Below are positions 26,726 through 36,700 of a DNA stretch of 60,464 bases, in pieces (position 1 is the first letter of the stretch; every line of letters starts with the position of its first letter). The translations under genes were made by a program, and so were the position numbers. The notes under the pieces were generated by a model. That model was given only the letters and a program-made list of their open reading frames with translations, was not told the DNA's origin and searched no databases. Origin of the DNA: Thermodesulfobacteriota bacterium (GTDB lineage Bacteria > Desulfobacterota > WTBG01 > CAIYCZ01 > CAIRTM01). Location: contig JANQGV010000001.1 of the NCBI GenBank assembly GCA_028282925.1, positions 1 to 60,464 of the forward strand. The letters run 5' to 3'.

Positions 26726-28195
26726 ATGATTGATTCATTGTTTTTGATTAAGACGCATTCCAAAGGCCGGGTTGAGTTGCCGTTTTCTTTGCTTGCCATA
26801 GGCACTGCGGTTGAAAAAAACGGTTTTAAGGTGAAATTGATGGATTTGCAATGTGCAGCTGATCCAAGTGTTGAATATGTGATTGATGAAATTAATCTGT
26901 ACAGGCGAACGAATCAAGAATTTATAGTCGGTATCAGCTCTTTGTCGACCCAATATGCTTGGGTTAAAAAATTCATATTGACGTTAAAAGATAAGCTGCC
27001 GGGAATTTCGGTGGTTGTTGGGGGCCACATTGTAGTTGCAGCAGAACTTTTGCTAAACAAGGCGCAGGCTGACTATATTTGCCTTAAGGAAGGTGAGGAA
27101 GTTCTCCCTGAACTGATTAGAAGGATAAACAAAGGAGATACTTCTCCCTCCTTGCCCGGTATTGCCTTTAAAAGAAACGGTGAAATAATAAAACATAAAA
27201 ATAATAGATATTTAAAAGAATTTGAAATTCCGAACCTTTCTTTAATTAAGTTGGAAGATTATCTTGTGCATCCTAGAGAAGACATTCTTTTTGGGCAACA
27301 TTCGGAGTATATAAAAAGAGCAGACGAAGATGACAAATTGGTGTCAATAATGTTTTCCCGTGGTTGCTTTGGTTCCTGCGGGTTTTGTCATCGGCACATA
27401 CCTGGATACCGCCAACCGCCTGTTGATTGGTGCATCGAGTATTTGAGACTGTTTTATGACCGTTATGGTGTTAAATATTTTCGCTTTTTGGACGAGCTTT
27501 TTTTGCATGACAGAGAATGGTTAAATGAATTTTATGAGAAACTAACCGACTCAGGTATGAATATTCTTTTTAGGATAGCCGGATCTCGGACCGACTGTAT
27601 TGATGATGATATTTTAAACAAATTGAAAACGATGGGTTGTATAGCGGTTAACTACGGGATAGAATCTGGTTCTCAGGTGATGCTGGATAAAATGAAAAAG
27701 CGAACCACAGTCGAACAAAATAGAAAGGCGATTCGCAAAACTCTCGAACATGGTATGAGTGTTATCACATATTATATTCTTGGGTATCAAGGGGAAACCT
27801 CAAGAACTCTTCGTGAAACGTCGGACTTTATGACCGAGCATGGCATTGAGCGACAAAACTATAGTACTATTTTCCCTATTCCGGTCCCTGGTACAGAACT
27901 TTATAATTATTGCCTGCAAGCCGGTATTATTGAAGATGAAGAACGGTATCTCGAGAAAGAATTAAATGAAATTGCAATGAAAAAGAAAATTTTGAAACTA
28001 GGGACTGTTGAGGTTTCGGAACTCAAACGGTTTAGATATAAGCATTTGCTTCTGTATAGTCTGAATCAAAAAGTCGGCGGATATATTCCGTTTCGAATGT
28101 TGAAAATATTTGTTTTAAGAACGACTTGGGTTGAATACCTACTAGCCTGTTTCCGTAGAATGAAAAAAATATGTAGTTTTTCGATGTCAGGATAG
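26726..28195 (+). CDS. B12-binding radical SAM protein
   Basis: 489 aa. A cobalamin-binding-like N-terminal domain (about 15-150, with GISSLSTQ and VVVGGHIVVAAE) is followed by a radical SAM core with SRGCFGSCGFCHR (CxxxCxxC) around residue 212-222. Enzymes of this family alkylate or rearrange small molecules, including sugars and lipids. The substrate cannot be deduced. It stands between a transferase and a GT2 in an AT-rich block. Confidence 0.85.
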   Translation: MIDSLFLIKTHSKGRVELPFSLLAIGTAVEKNGFKVKLMDLQCAADPSVEYVIDEINLYRRTNQEFIVGISSLSTQYAWVKKFILTLKDKLPGISVVVGGHIVVAAELLLNKAQADYICLKEGEEVLPELIRRINKGDTSPSLPGIAFKRNGEIIKHKNNRYLKEFEIPNLSLIKLEDYLVHPREDILFGQHSEYIKRADEDDKLVSIMFSRGCFGSCGFCHRHIPGYRQPPVDWCIEYLRLFYDRYGVKYFRFLDELFLHDREWLNEFYEKLTDSGMNILFRIAGSRTDCIDDDILNKLKTMGCIAVNYGIESGSQVMLDKMKKRTTVEQNRKAIRKTLEHGMSVITYYILGYQGETSRTLRETSDFMTEHGIERQNYSTIFPIPVPGTELYNYCLQAGIIEDEERYLEKELNEIAMKKKILKLGTVEVSELKRFRYKHLLLYSLNQKVGGYIPFRMLKIFVLRTTWVEYLLACFRRMKKICSFSMSG

Positions 28196-28221
28196 TGGAT
28201 ATTTCTGAGGAAGAATAGGAA

Positions 28222-29001
28222 ATGGTTAGAAACATGGAAATATCCGTTGTTATACCGACCCATAACCGGAATGATTTATTGGAGCGTGCGGTGCAGAGCG
28301 TTATTGCTCAGACTTTGTTGCCATTTGAGATCATTGTGGTTGATGATCTTCCTACCATTGAGACAAAAGACATTATTGAAGCCTTTGATGCAAAAGGTGA
28401 TGTGCATTGCAGATACTTTGAAAACCGTGAGATTTGCGGGGCTCTGGGGTCGCGCAACCTGGGGGTTCGTCATGCCATGGGGAGCCATCTTGCATTCCTC
28501 GATGATGACGATTATTGGGATAAAGAATACCTGAAAACAGCAACATCCGTTATTCAGTCGACAGGTGCGGAAGTAACCCTTACCGCCCGAACAATGTGTT
28601 ATGCTTCCGGGCGCCGGAAACCCGGAAAGGTCCCGCCTGATTCCTATTGCAAGAAAGACTTTTACCTCAAAAATCCGGGGGCCTCATGTTCGAATTTTAT
28701 TGTGCGGAAAGACCGGTTTCTGGAGGTCGGTGGATATGACTTGCGTGTTTCCGGTAGCGCAGATAAGGATATATTTATGCAGCTTATGGACTTGGGATGT
28801 TCGTACGTTCCCATCAAAGAACGTCTGGTATTCAAGTGGGAAGGCCACGAAGACCAGTGGTCAACCAATGCCCGCAGGGTTTTGCCGGATGTGATAAAGT
28901 TTTATCGTAAATACTGGGATGAGATGGATATTATTATTCATTTAAAGATGTTGAAAAAAATTCTGAGGCTTGCTCTGCAGGCTGCTCAGGCGCGATCATA
29001 A
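28222..29001 (+). CDS. Family 2 glycosyltransferase
   Basis: GT-A fold glycosyltransferase (259 aa). SVVIPTHNRNDLLERAVQSVIAQT is the GT2 nucleotide-binding start, FLDDDDYW the DXD metal motif, and GASCSNFIVRKDRFLEVGGYD the acceptor side. GGAA precedes ATG 28222; ATG 28234 is an alternative. It adds one sugar of the glycan repeat; donor unknown. The next gene, an ABC flippase, starts 17 bases after it. Confidence 0.87.
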   Translation: MVRNMEISVVIPTHNRNDLLERAVQSVIAQTLLPFEIIVVDDLPTIETKDIIEAFDAKGDVHCRYFENREICGALGSRNLGVRHAMGSHLAFLDDDDYWDKEYLKTATSVIQSTGAEVTLTARTMCYASGRRKPGKVPPDSYCKKDFYLKNPGASCSNFIVRKDRFLEVGGYDLRVSGSADKDIFMQLMDLGCSYVPIKERLVFKWEGHEDQWSTNARRVLPDVIKFYRKYWDEMDIIIHLKMLKKILRLALQAAQARS

Positions 29002-29018
29002 TTATAGACGGATTTGGT

Positions 29019-30782
29019 ATGCTGCTGAAAATATTTTTATTTATTTGGAAGGAATACAGGGTAAAAACGATTGTTGCGACGATCCTGATGACGGTAGTAG
29101 GCCTTTTGAACGGTATCAGTGTGGTGTCAATAGTTCCTTTTATTAATGTTATTCGCACAGAAGACGCGCCTGGAGCCTACACTGTTGTGTCAGTGTTTGA
29201 AAAATTTTTTGCAAGCATGGGCGCCGCACTTTCCCCCTTGAACCTTTTGTTTTTTTTGTTTGGTCTTCTGTGTTTAAAGTCCGTGCTTACTGTTTGGAAA
29301 AATATTCTATTGCGGGCCATGCGGATCGATGTTGAGATCGACAGGAAAAGCAATTTGTACGGATTAATTTTGAACGCGCAGTTGAGTTATTTGTACCATT
29401 TTAAATTCGGGCGTATCGCGAATGTCATCATTAACGAAACGCGCATGATCGGGATGTTGATAAATTACATTGCCAGGTTTTCAACGTGCATTATTAATAT
29501 GATGGTCTATGTAGCGGTGGCCTATATTATTTCCTGGCAGCTGACAATAGTAACGGCTGCGCTCAGCATATTAATATATTTGCTGATCAGCAGGGTTTTT
29601 GTCAGAGTTAAAAAACTCGGCTATGAAGTTGCCAACGTAAATAATTATATCCAGGAATTAATTAATTATTCATTGTCCGGCTATAAAATCGTTAAAAGCT
29701 TTGTCGCAGAAACGATTGTCAGCCAGAGGTTAGCGTATTATCTCGCACGCCTGAAAAAAGCCAATATCAAGCTTGTTGTTATTGAAAGTTTGCTGGGATC
29801 TATATATGAGCCGTTAATCGTCCTGGTGGCCATTATTATGTATCTGGTGTACCGATTTGATTTAGCGGTTTTTTTAACATTTTTGGTTGCCCTGTTCAGG
29901 ATGTACCAGTCGTTTAAGGATATCCAGAATACCCATTTGAAAATGGCGCAGTTTGTTGCCTCTCTTGAGATGTATGATGAGACCGTTTCCGGTTTCCAGA
30001 AGCACCAATATCATCAGGAAAAAGAAGGACCCCTTTTTACGCAACTGAAAGAAACAATCTCATTTAATAATGTTATTTATTCTTACAAGACATCAAAACA
30101 CGATTTTACCCTTGGACCAATCAGTGTCACCATACCACGCGGAAAGGTTATTGGTTTTGTCGGCAAGTCAGGGTCGGGGAAATCAACCTGTGTTGATCTT
30201 GTGGAGGGTTTTCTTGTTCCTGACTCCGGCACGGTTGAACTTGACGGAAAAAGTCTTTCTGATTACGATATGGCTTCTTTTCGAAAGAAGGTGGGATATG
30301 TCTCGCAGGATATTTTTATGATTAATGATACCATAGCCAAGAATATTGCTTTTGGTGACAAGACTATAACGCAGGAGCAGATTGAAAATGCCTGTAAATT
30401 AGCCGATGCCGACGAATTCATTCAACTATTGCCTGAGCGATATGACACAATGCTCGGCGAAGGAGGAACTCGGCTCTCCGGAGGGCAGAAGCAGCGTATT
30501 GCACTTGCACGGGCACTGGTGCGAAACCCTGAAATACTCATTTTGGATGAGGCAACAAGCGCACTTGATAATGAGTCGGAACGGCAAGTGCAAAAGTCAA
30601 TTGATGCTTTGTCGGGTGAACTTACCATTATTGTTATTGCTCACCGGTTTACTACGGTACAGAACGCCGATTATATTTATATGCTGGAGGACGGCAAAAT
30701 AGTTGAAGAGGGTACCTTTGACACACTGCTGGCTCAGGATGGAAAGTTTCACCAGATGTATTCAATAGGCCAGGCAAGATAA
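29019..30782 (+). CDS. ABC transporter with fused membrane and ATPase domains (lipid-oligosaccharide flippase type)
   Basis: Half transporter of the MsbA/PglK type (587 aa). About six membrane helices occupy residues 1-310. The ATPase domain follows with FVGKSGSGKST (Walker A, about 380-390), YVSQDIFM (Q-loop), LSGGQKQRIALARAL (signature) and ILILDEATSALD (Walker B). Its place among glycosyltransferases suggests that it flips a lipid-linked oligosaccharide across the inner membrane. No separate Wzx/Wzy pair is visible in the window. Confidence 0.85.
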   Translation: MLLKIFLFIWKEYRVKTIVATILMTVVGLLNGISVVSIVPFINVIRTEDAPGAYTVVSVFEKFFASMGAALSPLNLLFFLFGLLCLKSVLTVWKNILLRAMRIDVEIDRKSNLYGLILNAQLSYLYHFKFGRIANVIINETRMIGMLINYIARFSTCIINMMVYVAVAYIISWQLTIVTAALSILIYLLISRVFVRVKKLGYEVANVNNYIQELINYSLSGYKIVKSFVAETIVSQRLAYYLARLKKANIKLVVIESLLGSIYEPLIVLVAIIMYLVYRFDLAVFLTFLVALFRMYQSFKDIQNTHLKMAQFVASLEMYDETVSGFQKHQYHQEKEGPLFTQLKETISFNNVIYSYKTSKHDFTLGPISVTIPRGKVIGFVGKSGSGKSTCVDLVEGFLVPDSGTVELDGKSLSDYDMASFRKKVGYVSQDIFMINDTIAKNIAFGDKTITQEQIENACKLADADEFIQLLPERYDTMLGEGGTRLSGGQKQRIALARALVRNPEILILDEATSALDNESERQVQKSIDALSGELTIIVIAHRFTTVQNADYIYMLEDGKIVEEGTFDTLLAQDGKFHQMYSIGQAR

Positions 30783-30807
30783 AATAATCGTTCAGGAGAG
30801 TTGTTGG

Positions 30808-31842
30808 ATGACGTTAGCATCACCTCAGAAAATTCATCATGCGCTATTAAAGGCCAGGAATAAAAAGCCAGGTAGAGGAATTAAACAACGGATGGTGCGC
30901 TGTGCAGCTCTTGCTCTCGAAAAGTGTATCGAATCGCGGTTGATTCGCAAGGTGCGAAATACACTCAGGACGGAAGACAAAGTTCTCAGGAAATATGACG
31001 CAATGGCCGGCAGCTATATTGATGATTATAACATCCTGTTGACAAGCGGCAACGAAATACTTACTGTTTATGACGGTGTTTTTGATATTGTTCCTTACAA
31101 TGAGCTGTCTGAAAAATATTTTTCTTATATTTCGAAAAACATATTGGAACCGCTCGAGCCGCAAAAGAAATGCACTATTGAAATTGGGGCGGGTGAGTTG
31201 ACGACAAGTATTGCCTTTGCCCAGCGAGTCAAATTTTCGGAAATATCAGCACTGGAACTCTCCTGGTCTCGTATTGCGGCAGGCAGACAGTTTGCCGAAT
31301 CCAAGCAGGTTGACTTTACCCATCTTTTGGCTGGAACAGCTCTTGATTTGCCTTTGAGTGACAATTCGTTTGATATCGTCATTACCAGTCATTGTCTTGA
31401 GCAGATTCCAATGCATGTCCACAAGGTTTTATCTGAACTCTACCGTGTCAGTCGTGAATACATAGTCTTGCTGGAACCGTCCTATGAGCTGGGTGATTCA
31501 TATCAAAAAATGTGTATGAAAAGAAAGCATTTTGTTCGCGGCCTTGACAAAATTATCCGTGAACGAGGGTATCGACTTGAGCGCCATGAGCTGTTACCGT
31601 ACTGCTGGTCCTTCAAAAACCGGACGGCATTATACTTGATTAAAAAGGAGGTGTCCGGCAGCCGGCGACCTATTGTAGATAAACTTGCATGTCCTCTATG
31701 TAAAGAATCGCTCTTTAAGCCCGATCACCAATTCTATTTTTGTAAATCCTGCGGGATTTTGTATCCAGTGGTTGGCGGTATCCCTTGTCTAAACCCCGCA
31801 AACGGTATCCTGGCAACAAAATATGAGCAGTTTTCTTCCTGA
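30808..31842 (+). CDS. SAM methyltransferase with C-terminal Trm112-like zinc ribbon
   Basis: 344 aa. A class-I methyltransferase core has TIEIGAGELTTSIAFAQR (motif I), DLPLSDNSFDIVITSHCLEQI (motif IV region). The last 50 residues form a Trm112-like ribbon (LACPLCKESLF, YFCKSCGILYPVVGGIPCL). It directly precedes the CysC-like kinase of the proposed phosphoramidate module, so it is a candidate for the O-methylation step (inference); sugar or lipid methylation is also possible. A good AGGAGAG ribosome site precedes ATG 30808. Confidence 0.78.
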   Translation: MTLASPQKIHHALLKARNKKPGRGIKQRMVRCAALALEKCIESRLIRKVRNTLRTEDKVLRKYDAMAGSYIDDYNILLTSGNEILTVYDGVFDIVPYNELSEKYFSYISKNILEPLEPQKKCTIEIGAGELTTSIAFAQRVKFSEISALELSWSRIAAGRQFAESKQVDFTHLLAGTALDLPLSDNSFDIVITSHCLEQIPMHVHKVLSELYRVSREYIVLLEPSYELGDSYQKMCMKRKHFVRGLDKIIRERGYRLERHELLPYCWSFKNRTALYLIKKEVSGSRRPIVDKLACPLCKESLFKPDHQFYFCKSCGILYPVVGGIPCLNPANGILATKYEQFSS

Positions 31843-31914
31843 CAACAGGATGTTTTTCCATGTGATTAAAATAAGGGTCGGATATTGCCGGTCTGTTGGA
31901 GGTAAGCATTTACA

Positions 31915-32427
31915 ATGGTTATATGGATTATAGGGTTGGCTGGAAGCGGTAAAACAACCATAGGAACGCAATTGTACGAGCGGCTCAAGCCTGAGACGCG
32001 TAATCTTGTCTTTATAGATGGCGACATGATCCGGGAGATAATGGGAAACGACCTGGGACATACGGTTGCCGACCGGAAAAAGAATGCCGATAGAATCTGT
32101 AATTTGTGCAGGGCACTGGAACAACAGGACATCAATGTCATTGCCTGTGTTCTGTCGCTTTTTCATGAATCCCAGGAGTGGAACCGTAATACCTATAAAC
32201 AGTACTTTGAAATTTTTATCGATGCTTCGATGGATACCCTTTTGCAGCGTGATCAGAAGGGACTCTATTCCGGTGCCCGGAACGGAACTATTCAGGACGT
32301 TGTAGGTGTTGATATACCCTTTGCGCCTCCTCGAAATCCGGACTGTGTGATTGATAATAATAGTAGTTGTGAAGACTTCAGCCAGATTGTAGATGATATC
32401 ATGCGGGTTCTTCCCCCATTGAAATAA
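31915..32427 (+). CDS. CysC-like kinase, probable cytidine diphosphoramidate kinase (Cj1415 type)
   Basis: P-loop kinase (170 aa) of the adenylyl-sulfate kinase fold: GLAGSGKTT (Walker A, residues 7-15), FIDGDMIREIM, HTVADRKKNADRI and RDQKGLYSGARNGTIQDVVGVDIPF. It is shorter than usual CysC proteins (about 200 aa). No sulfate-activation genes are adjacent, but glutamine-kinase, cytidylyltransferase and hydrolase genes are. In Campylobacter jejuni the homologous Cj1415 phosphorylates the 3'-OH of cytidine diphosphoramidate. That role is therefore more likely than PAPS formation, though PAPS supply for the local sulfotransferases cannot be excluded. AGG lies upstream of the ATG. Confidence 0.72.
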   Translation: MVIWIIGLAGSGKTTIGTQLYERLKPETRNLVFIDGDMIREIMGNDLGHTVADRKKNADRICNLCRALEQQDINVIACVLSLFHESQEWNRNTYKQYFEIFIDASMDTLLQRDQKGLYSGARNGTIQDVVGVDIPFAPPRNPDCVIDNNSSCEDFSQIVDDIMRVLPPLK

Positions 32428-33704
32428 TGCCGACAATGTATACGGTTACCGTGATAATTGTATGCGCAGTCGTTATTGATCTGTGCGCTATCCTTGTTGT
32501 CACCTGGTTGAAGCGAGATTTCCAGTGGCTGATAACGGGTGCCGACGAGTGCCCGCAGATAGACAGCGGATCTCTGCAGCGTTTTCTTAAGCATGGATAT
32601 GACCCGGTTTTGGGTTGGGAGCGCAAAGCCGGCACAATGAAGAGAGAAGAGGTCAAATCCGTCGGCGAACAACGGCGTCATTTCATTGAAACAAGCTATG
32701 CAATTAATGAACACAAAGCCCGTTTGAATCCCGGGCATGAAAACCTGCCCGTCGTGATCACCACCTATGGTGATTCCTTTGCTTTTGCACGGCATGTGAA
32801 TGACGATCAGACCTGGCAGTGGCATTTGTCCCGAAAAACAGGGACAAATGTTGTTAATTTGGGGGTGGGCAACTACGGTCTTGACCAGGCCCTGGTGCGC
32901 CTTAAGCGGGAATATCCTCGCCAAAACAGCAGGATTGTCATTATGATGGTTGTTCCTGAAACCATCAGCCGCATTGTAAATGTTTGGAAACATTATTCAG
33001 AATATGGTAACACCCTGGGGTTTAAGGGGCGTTTTTTTAAGACAGACGGTGCACTTCAATGGCTGGATACCCCCATTGACCGTCCCGAAGAGTACCAGAA
33101 CATTTCCGCCCACCTTGATCGGATTCGGGAAATTGATATCTGCTATCAAAAGAAATTTCGCAACGATATTATTAGATTTCCGTACAGCCTGTCTCTCTTG
33201 AGGAATTGCTCCCGGCATTTTCCCCTTGTGGGCGCTCTGGTTGTGCGAAAACTGTATGCACTTTGCGGGTGCTACGACGAACATGTGCTCAACAGGCCCT
33301 GGAAACTGGTTTTGAAACGAAACTTTGCATTTACGCATGAACTATATAAGCAAAATGAACCAGCCGAGCTTTTATGTGATGTTATTGATGCATTCAGCGA
33401 GTTTGTCTGCGACAATGGCAGCACACCCGTGCTGGTGTTCGCGCCTTACCGCCAGGATGTTGATTTTATTGTGAAACAGTATCATTTTTATCAACATGTG
33501 GTTGAGCATTCCGCCCGGAAAATGATCACCGTTGATTTGAGCGATGCTATTCGACAGCACACCACCTTGGATGAATTGTATGTAAGCAGATTTTACGGAG
33601 CCCACTTCAGCGATTACGGTAACCGATTTGCGGCAGAGAGTCTTTATTCAGAGCTTGTCAATAAAGGGGTTCTAGATAAGGACAGCTCGACAGGTGCTTC
33701 CTGA
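32427..33704 (+). CDS. SGNH/GDSL-hydrolase-like protein with N-terminal membrane anchor
   Basis: 425 aa with one hydrophobic anchor at about residues 5-27 and an SGNH fold: TYGDSFAF (block I serine), GVGNYGLDQAL (Gly and Asn blocks) and FYGAHFSDYGN with a terminal His. Homologues act as esterases or O-acyl transferases on glycans. The start codon overlaps the kinase stop (TAATG), so it is coupled to the phosphoramidate genes. It may add or remove a substituent on the polysaccharide; which one is unknown. Confidence 0.75.
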   Translation: MPTMYTVTVIIVCAVVIDLCAILVVTWLKRDFQWLITGADECPQIDSGSLQRFLKHGYDPVLGWERKAGTMKREEVKSVGEQRRHFIETSYAINEHKARLNPGHENLPVVITTYGDSFAFARHVNDDQTWQWHLSRKTGTNVVNLGVGNYGLDQALVRLKREYPRQNSRIVIMMVVPETISRIVNVWKHYSEYGNTLGFKGRFFKTDGALQWLDTPIDRPEEYQNISAHLDRIREIDICYQKKFRNDIIRFPYSLSLLRNCSRHFPLVGALVVRKLYALCGCYDEHVLNRPWKLVLKRNFAFTHELYKQNEPAELLCDVIDAFSEFVCDNGSTPVLVFAPYRQDVDFIVKQYHFYQHVVEHSARKMITVDLSDAIRQHTTLDELYVSRFYGAHFSDYGNRFAAESLYSELVNKGVLDKDSSTGAS

Positions 33705-33740
33705 AACCGGCTTTGATATAGGTATCGTAAACGGCCAATC

Positions 33741-36700
33741 ATGAATATGAAACCGAAAACAAACAAAGCAAAAGCAATTATCCTCGGGGGTTCCCGGGGT
33801 GTGCGCTATCTTGACCCCAACAAAAGTTATCCCCGCTCCCTTCAAGAGGTAAGCCCCGGCAGCAGGGCGCTGGACTGGACCCTGCATGCATTTGACGCCC
33901 AGGGAATAACAAGAGAACAGATTGTTTTTGTGGGCGGGTACCACGTTGAAAAGGTTATTAAGGCATATCCCGGCATGAAGTATTATTTTCACGAGGCCTG
34001 GGACCGGGAAAAGCAGGGTGAGGCCCTGAAGCTGGCACGCAAGGAGCTTGATGGCCCCTGCTTCATTTGCGATACTAATGTTGTTTTTAGAGACAGGGCT
34101 TTGGAAAAGCTGTCGGAGGTCACGGCAGACATTGTGATCGGTAGTGTTACAGGTGCGCAGAATGAAAAGATGCAAGAAGGTCAGGTAGGCCTGATATGTT
34201 TGAGCGCTGCAGGGTCAAGCGCCCTGCAGGGTTTTCTGGATACCGATACAGCAGGTGAAAAAGATCTGGCGGAAATCTGGACATGTATGGACACATATGG
34301 TGTAACCGTGCAGTCGGTGGACATCAGCAGTGACTGTGCCGTGCTGTCCGATTTGGAAGCACTATCTCGTTTTGTTCTGGGTAGCAAGGCCCAAACACTT
34401 GAACGGCTGCAGCCAGTTCTTAAACATGCAACGGTGCTTCCGCAGGTCAGGTTTTCCCCTCATGAGTGGTATGATGACCGAAAATCCATTATGGTTCGTA
34501 TCTGTGAGAACCTGAAAGATGACAGGCTGGTAGTACGCAGCAGTGCCGGCAGTGAAGATTCATGGGAATCTTCACAGGCAGGAAGGTATACCAGCGTGCT
34601 GAACGTTGACGCCTCTTCGGAAAAGGAACTTGCCGATGCCGTCGACACGGTTATCAGGGCCTATTGTGTCGAAGAATCTTCGCCCGAATGCGACAGTCAT
34701 GAAGTGTTTGTTCAGCCCTGCCTGACGGATGTTGCTTTAAGCGGGGTGATTTTAACCCGCGACCTTGATACGGCAGCCCCCTATTATATTATGACGATTG
34801 ATCGTTCGTCCGGGCGTACTGATTCTGTAACCGGCGGTGACGGCCAGGAAGTTGAAACGTTTGTTTGCTATAAAAACACGCAACAGCCGTTGTCGGCGCC
34901 GTTTCTTGAAAAGCTTGTAGATCTGGCGCGGGAGCTGGAGGACCTTCTGGAACACGACAGTCTTGATATAGAATTTGCCGTTGATGAAAACGATGTTTAT
35001 TATGTGCTGCAAGTCCGGCCGTTGTTGCACAACAATAAGCGGACAGGTCTTGTTGACAGCGATTTTGAAGAAGAGTTGCAGCAGGTTCGTGTTTTTGTGG
35101 ATGATCTGATGCAGCCCAGCACGTATGTGCACGGGCGAAAAACCCTTCTCGGAAATATGCCCGACTGGAATCCGGCCGAAATTATCGGCACGGCACCCCG
35201 GCCCCTTGCCCTTTCGCTTTACCAGACGCTGATTACCGATGCCGCCTGGGCTCAGGCGCGCAGCCTGATCGGCTATCGTGATGTAACGGGCGAGCCGCTG
35301 CTGGTTTCACTGGCCGGCGTGCCTTATATCGATTTAAGAGCAAGCTTTAATTCATTCCTGCCTGCGTCGCTTGGTGACGATACGGCAGCTCGTCTGGTGG
35401 ATGTCTACCTGGCTCTCCTCAGTGCAAAGCCGAATCTGCACGATAAGATTGAATTCGAAATTGCCATAACCTGCCTGAGTTTTGATTTTGAAGAACAGAT
35501 CGGCCGTCTGCAGGAAGCCGGCCTTTCCGGTGAAGATATTTCTGCTTTGCGAGGGAGCCTGCTGCAACTAACCGATTCAATTCTCTGCGGGGATGTTTCA
35601 CCATATGACGAACTTGTCGACAGCATCAAACTGCTGTCTCAGTCGAGGGACAAACTGATCGGGCAGCCGGTTGCTGTCAGGCAAATTCCGCGAACCATAA
35701 CATATCTGGTGCGGGACTGTATCCGGTACGGCACCATTCCCTTTTCTGTATTGGCGCGCTACGCCTTTATCGCTATCAGTATTCTAAAATCGTTATCGGC
35801 ACGCGGCGTTTTTTCCGATAACGAATACCACGAATTGATGAATAGTATTCCCACCATTGCCTCACAAGTGTCACGGGACCTGTATTTGCTGGGCCAGGGG
35901 GAGATGCCCGAAGAGACTTTCAGTCGTACCTACGGTCACCTGCGGCCGGGAACGTATGATATCACTTCGCCTAATTATGCCCGCATGACGGATGTGTTTA
36001 AACAATCGGCTTTCCCTGCCGGTGCGGAGTGTTCTGGAGCGGATGCCTGCACCCACAACAGCGAAAAGGCCCGCCGTATCCTGTTGAATAAACAACAACA
36101 GATTACCGCCTTGCTGCAGGAATGCGGTTTTTCCTGTGCGGCAGACAAACTGATTGATTTCATTCTGCACGTTATCCCGGGAAGGGAATGGGCGAAATTT
36201 GAATTTACCAAAAACATCAATGCCGTTCTCGAACTGGTTGCCGAGTATTGCGGTGCCCTGGGATTCTCCCGGGAAGAAGCATCGTATCTTTCTATTGAGA
36301 GAATCATGCGCCTGGCAACCGATAGTCCATCGTACACAACCGCCATGCGTTTACAGCGGTTGATCGGCCTGGAAAGCAAGCGGCATTCGCTTACTGCGTC
36401 TCTGCGCCTGCCCCATTTTATTGCCGGTGTGAATGACCTCAATGCATTTCAGCTGCTGCAGTGGCAACCAAACTTTATAACGCGCAGGTGTGTAACGGCA
36501 GGGGTGGTCGACCTGGACCAAAATCCTGAGCCGGATTACATCGAAGGGAGTGTGGTGCTGATTGAAAGTGCCGATCCGGGTTTTGACTGGATATTCAGCT
36601 ACCGGCCGGCCGGACTCATTACCCAATATGGCGGGGCCGCATCGCATATGGCTATTCGATCTGCTGAGTTCAACCTGCCTGCAGCTATCGGCTGTGGAGA

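Noticed and set aside
31915-32427. CysC as evidence for plain PAPS supply
   Set aside because: No ATP sulfurylase is present and the neighbours are phosphoramidate-pathway homologues; kept as an alternative only.
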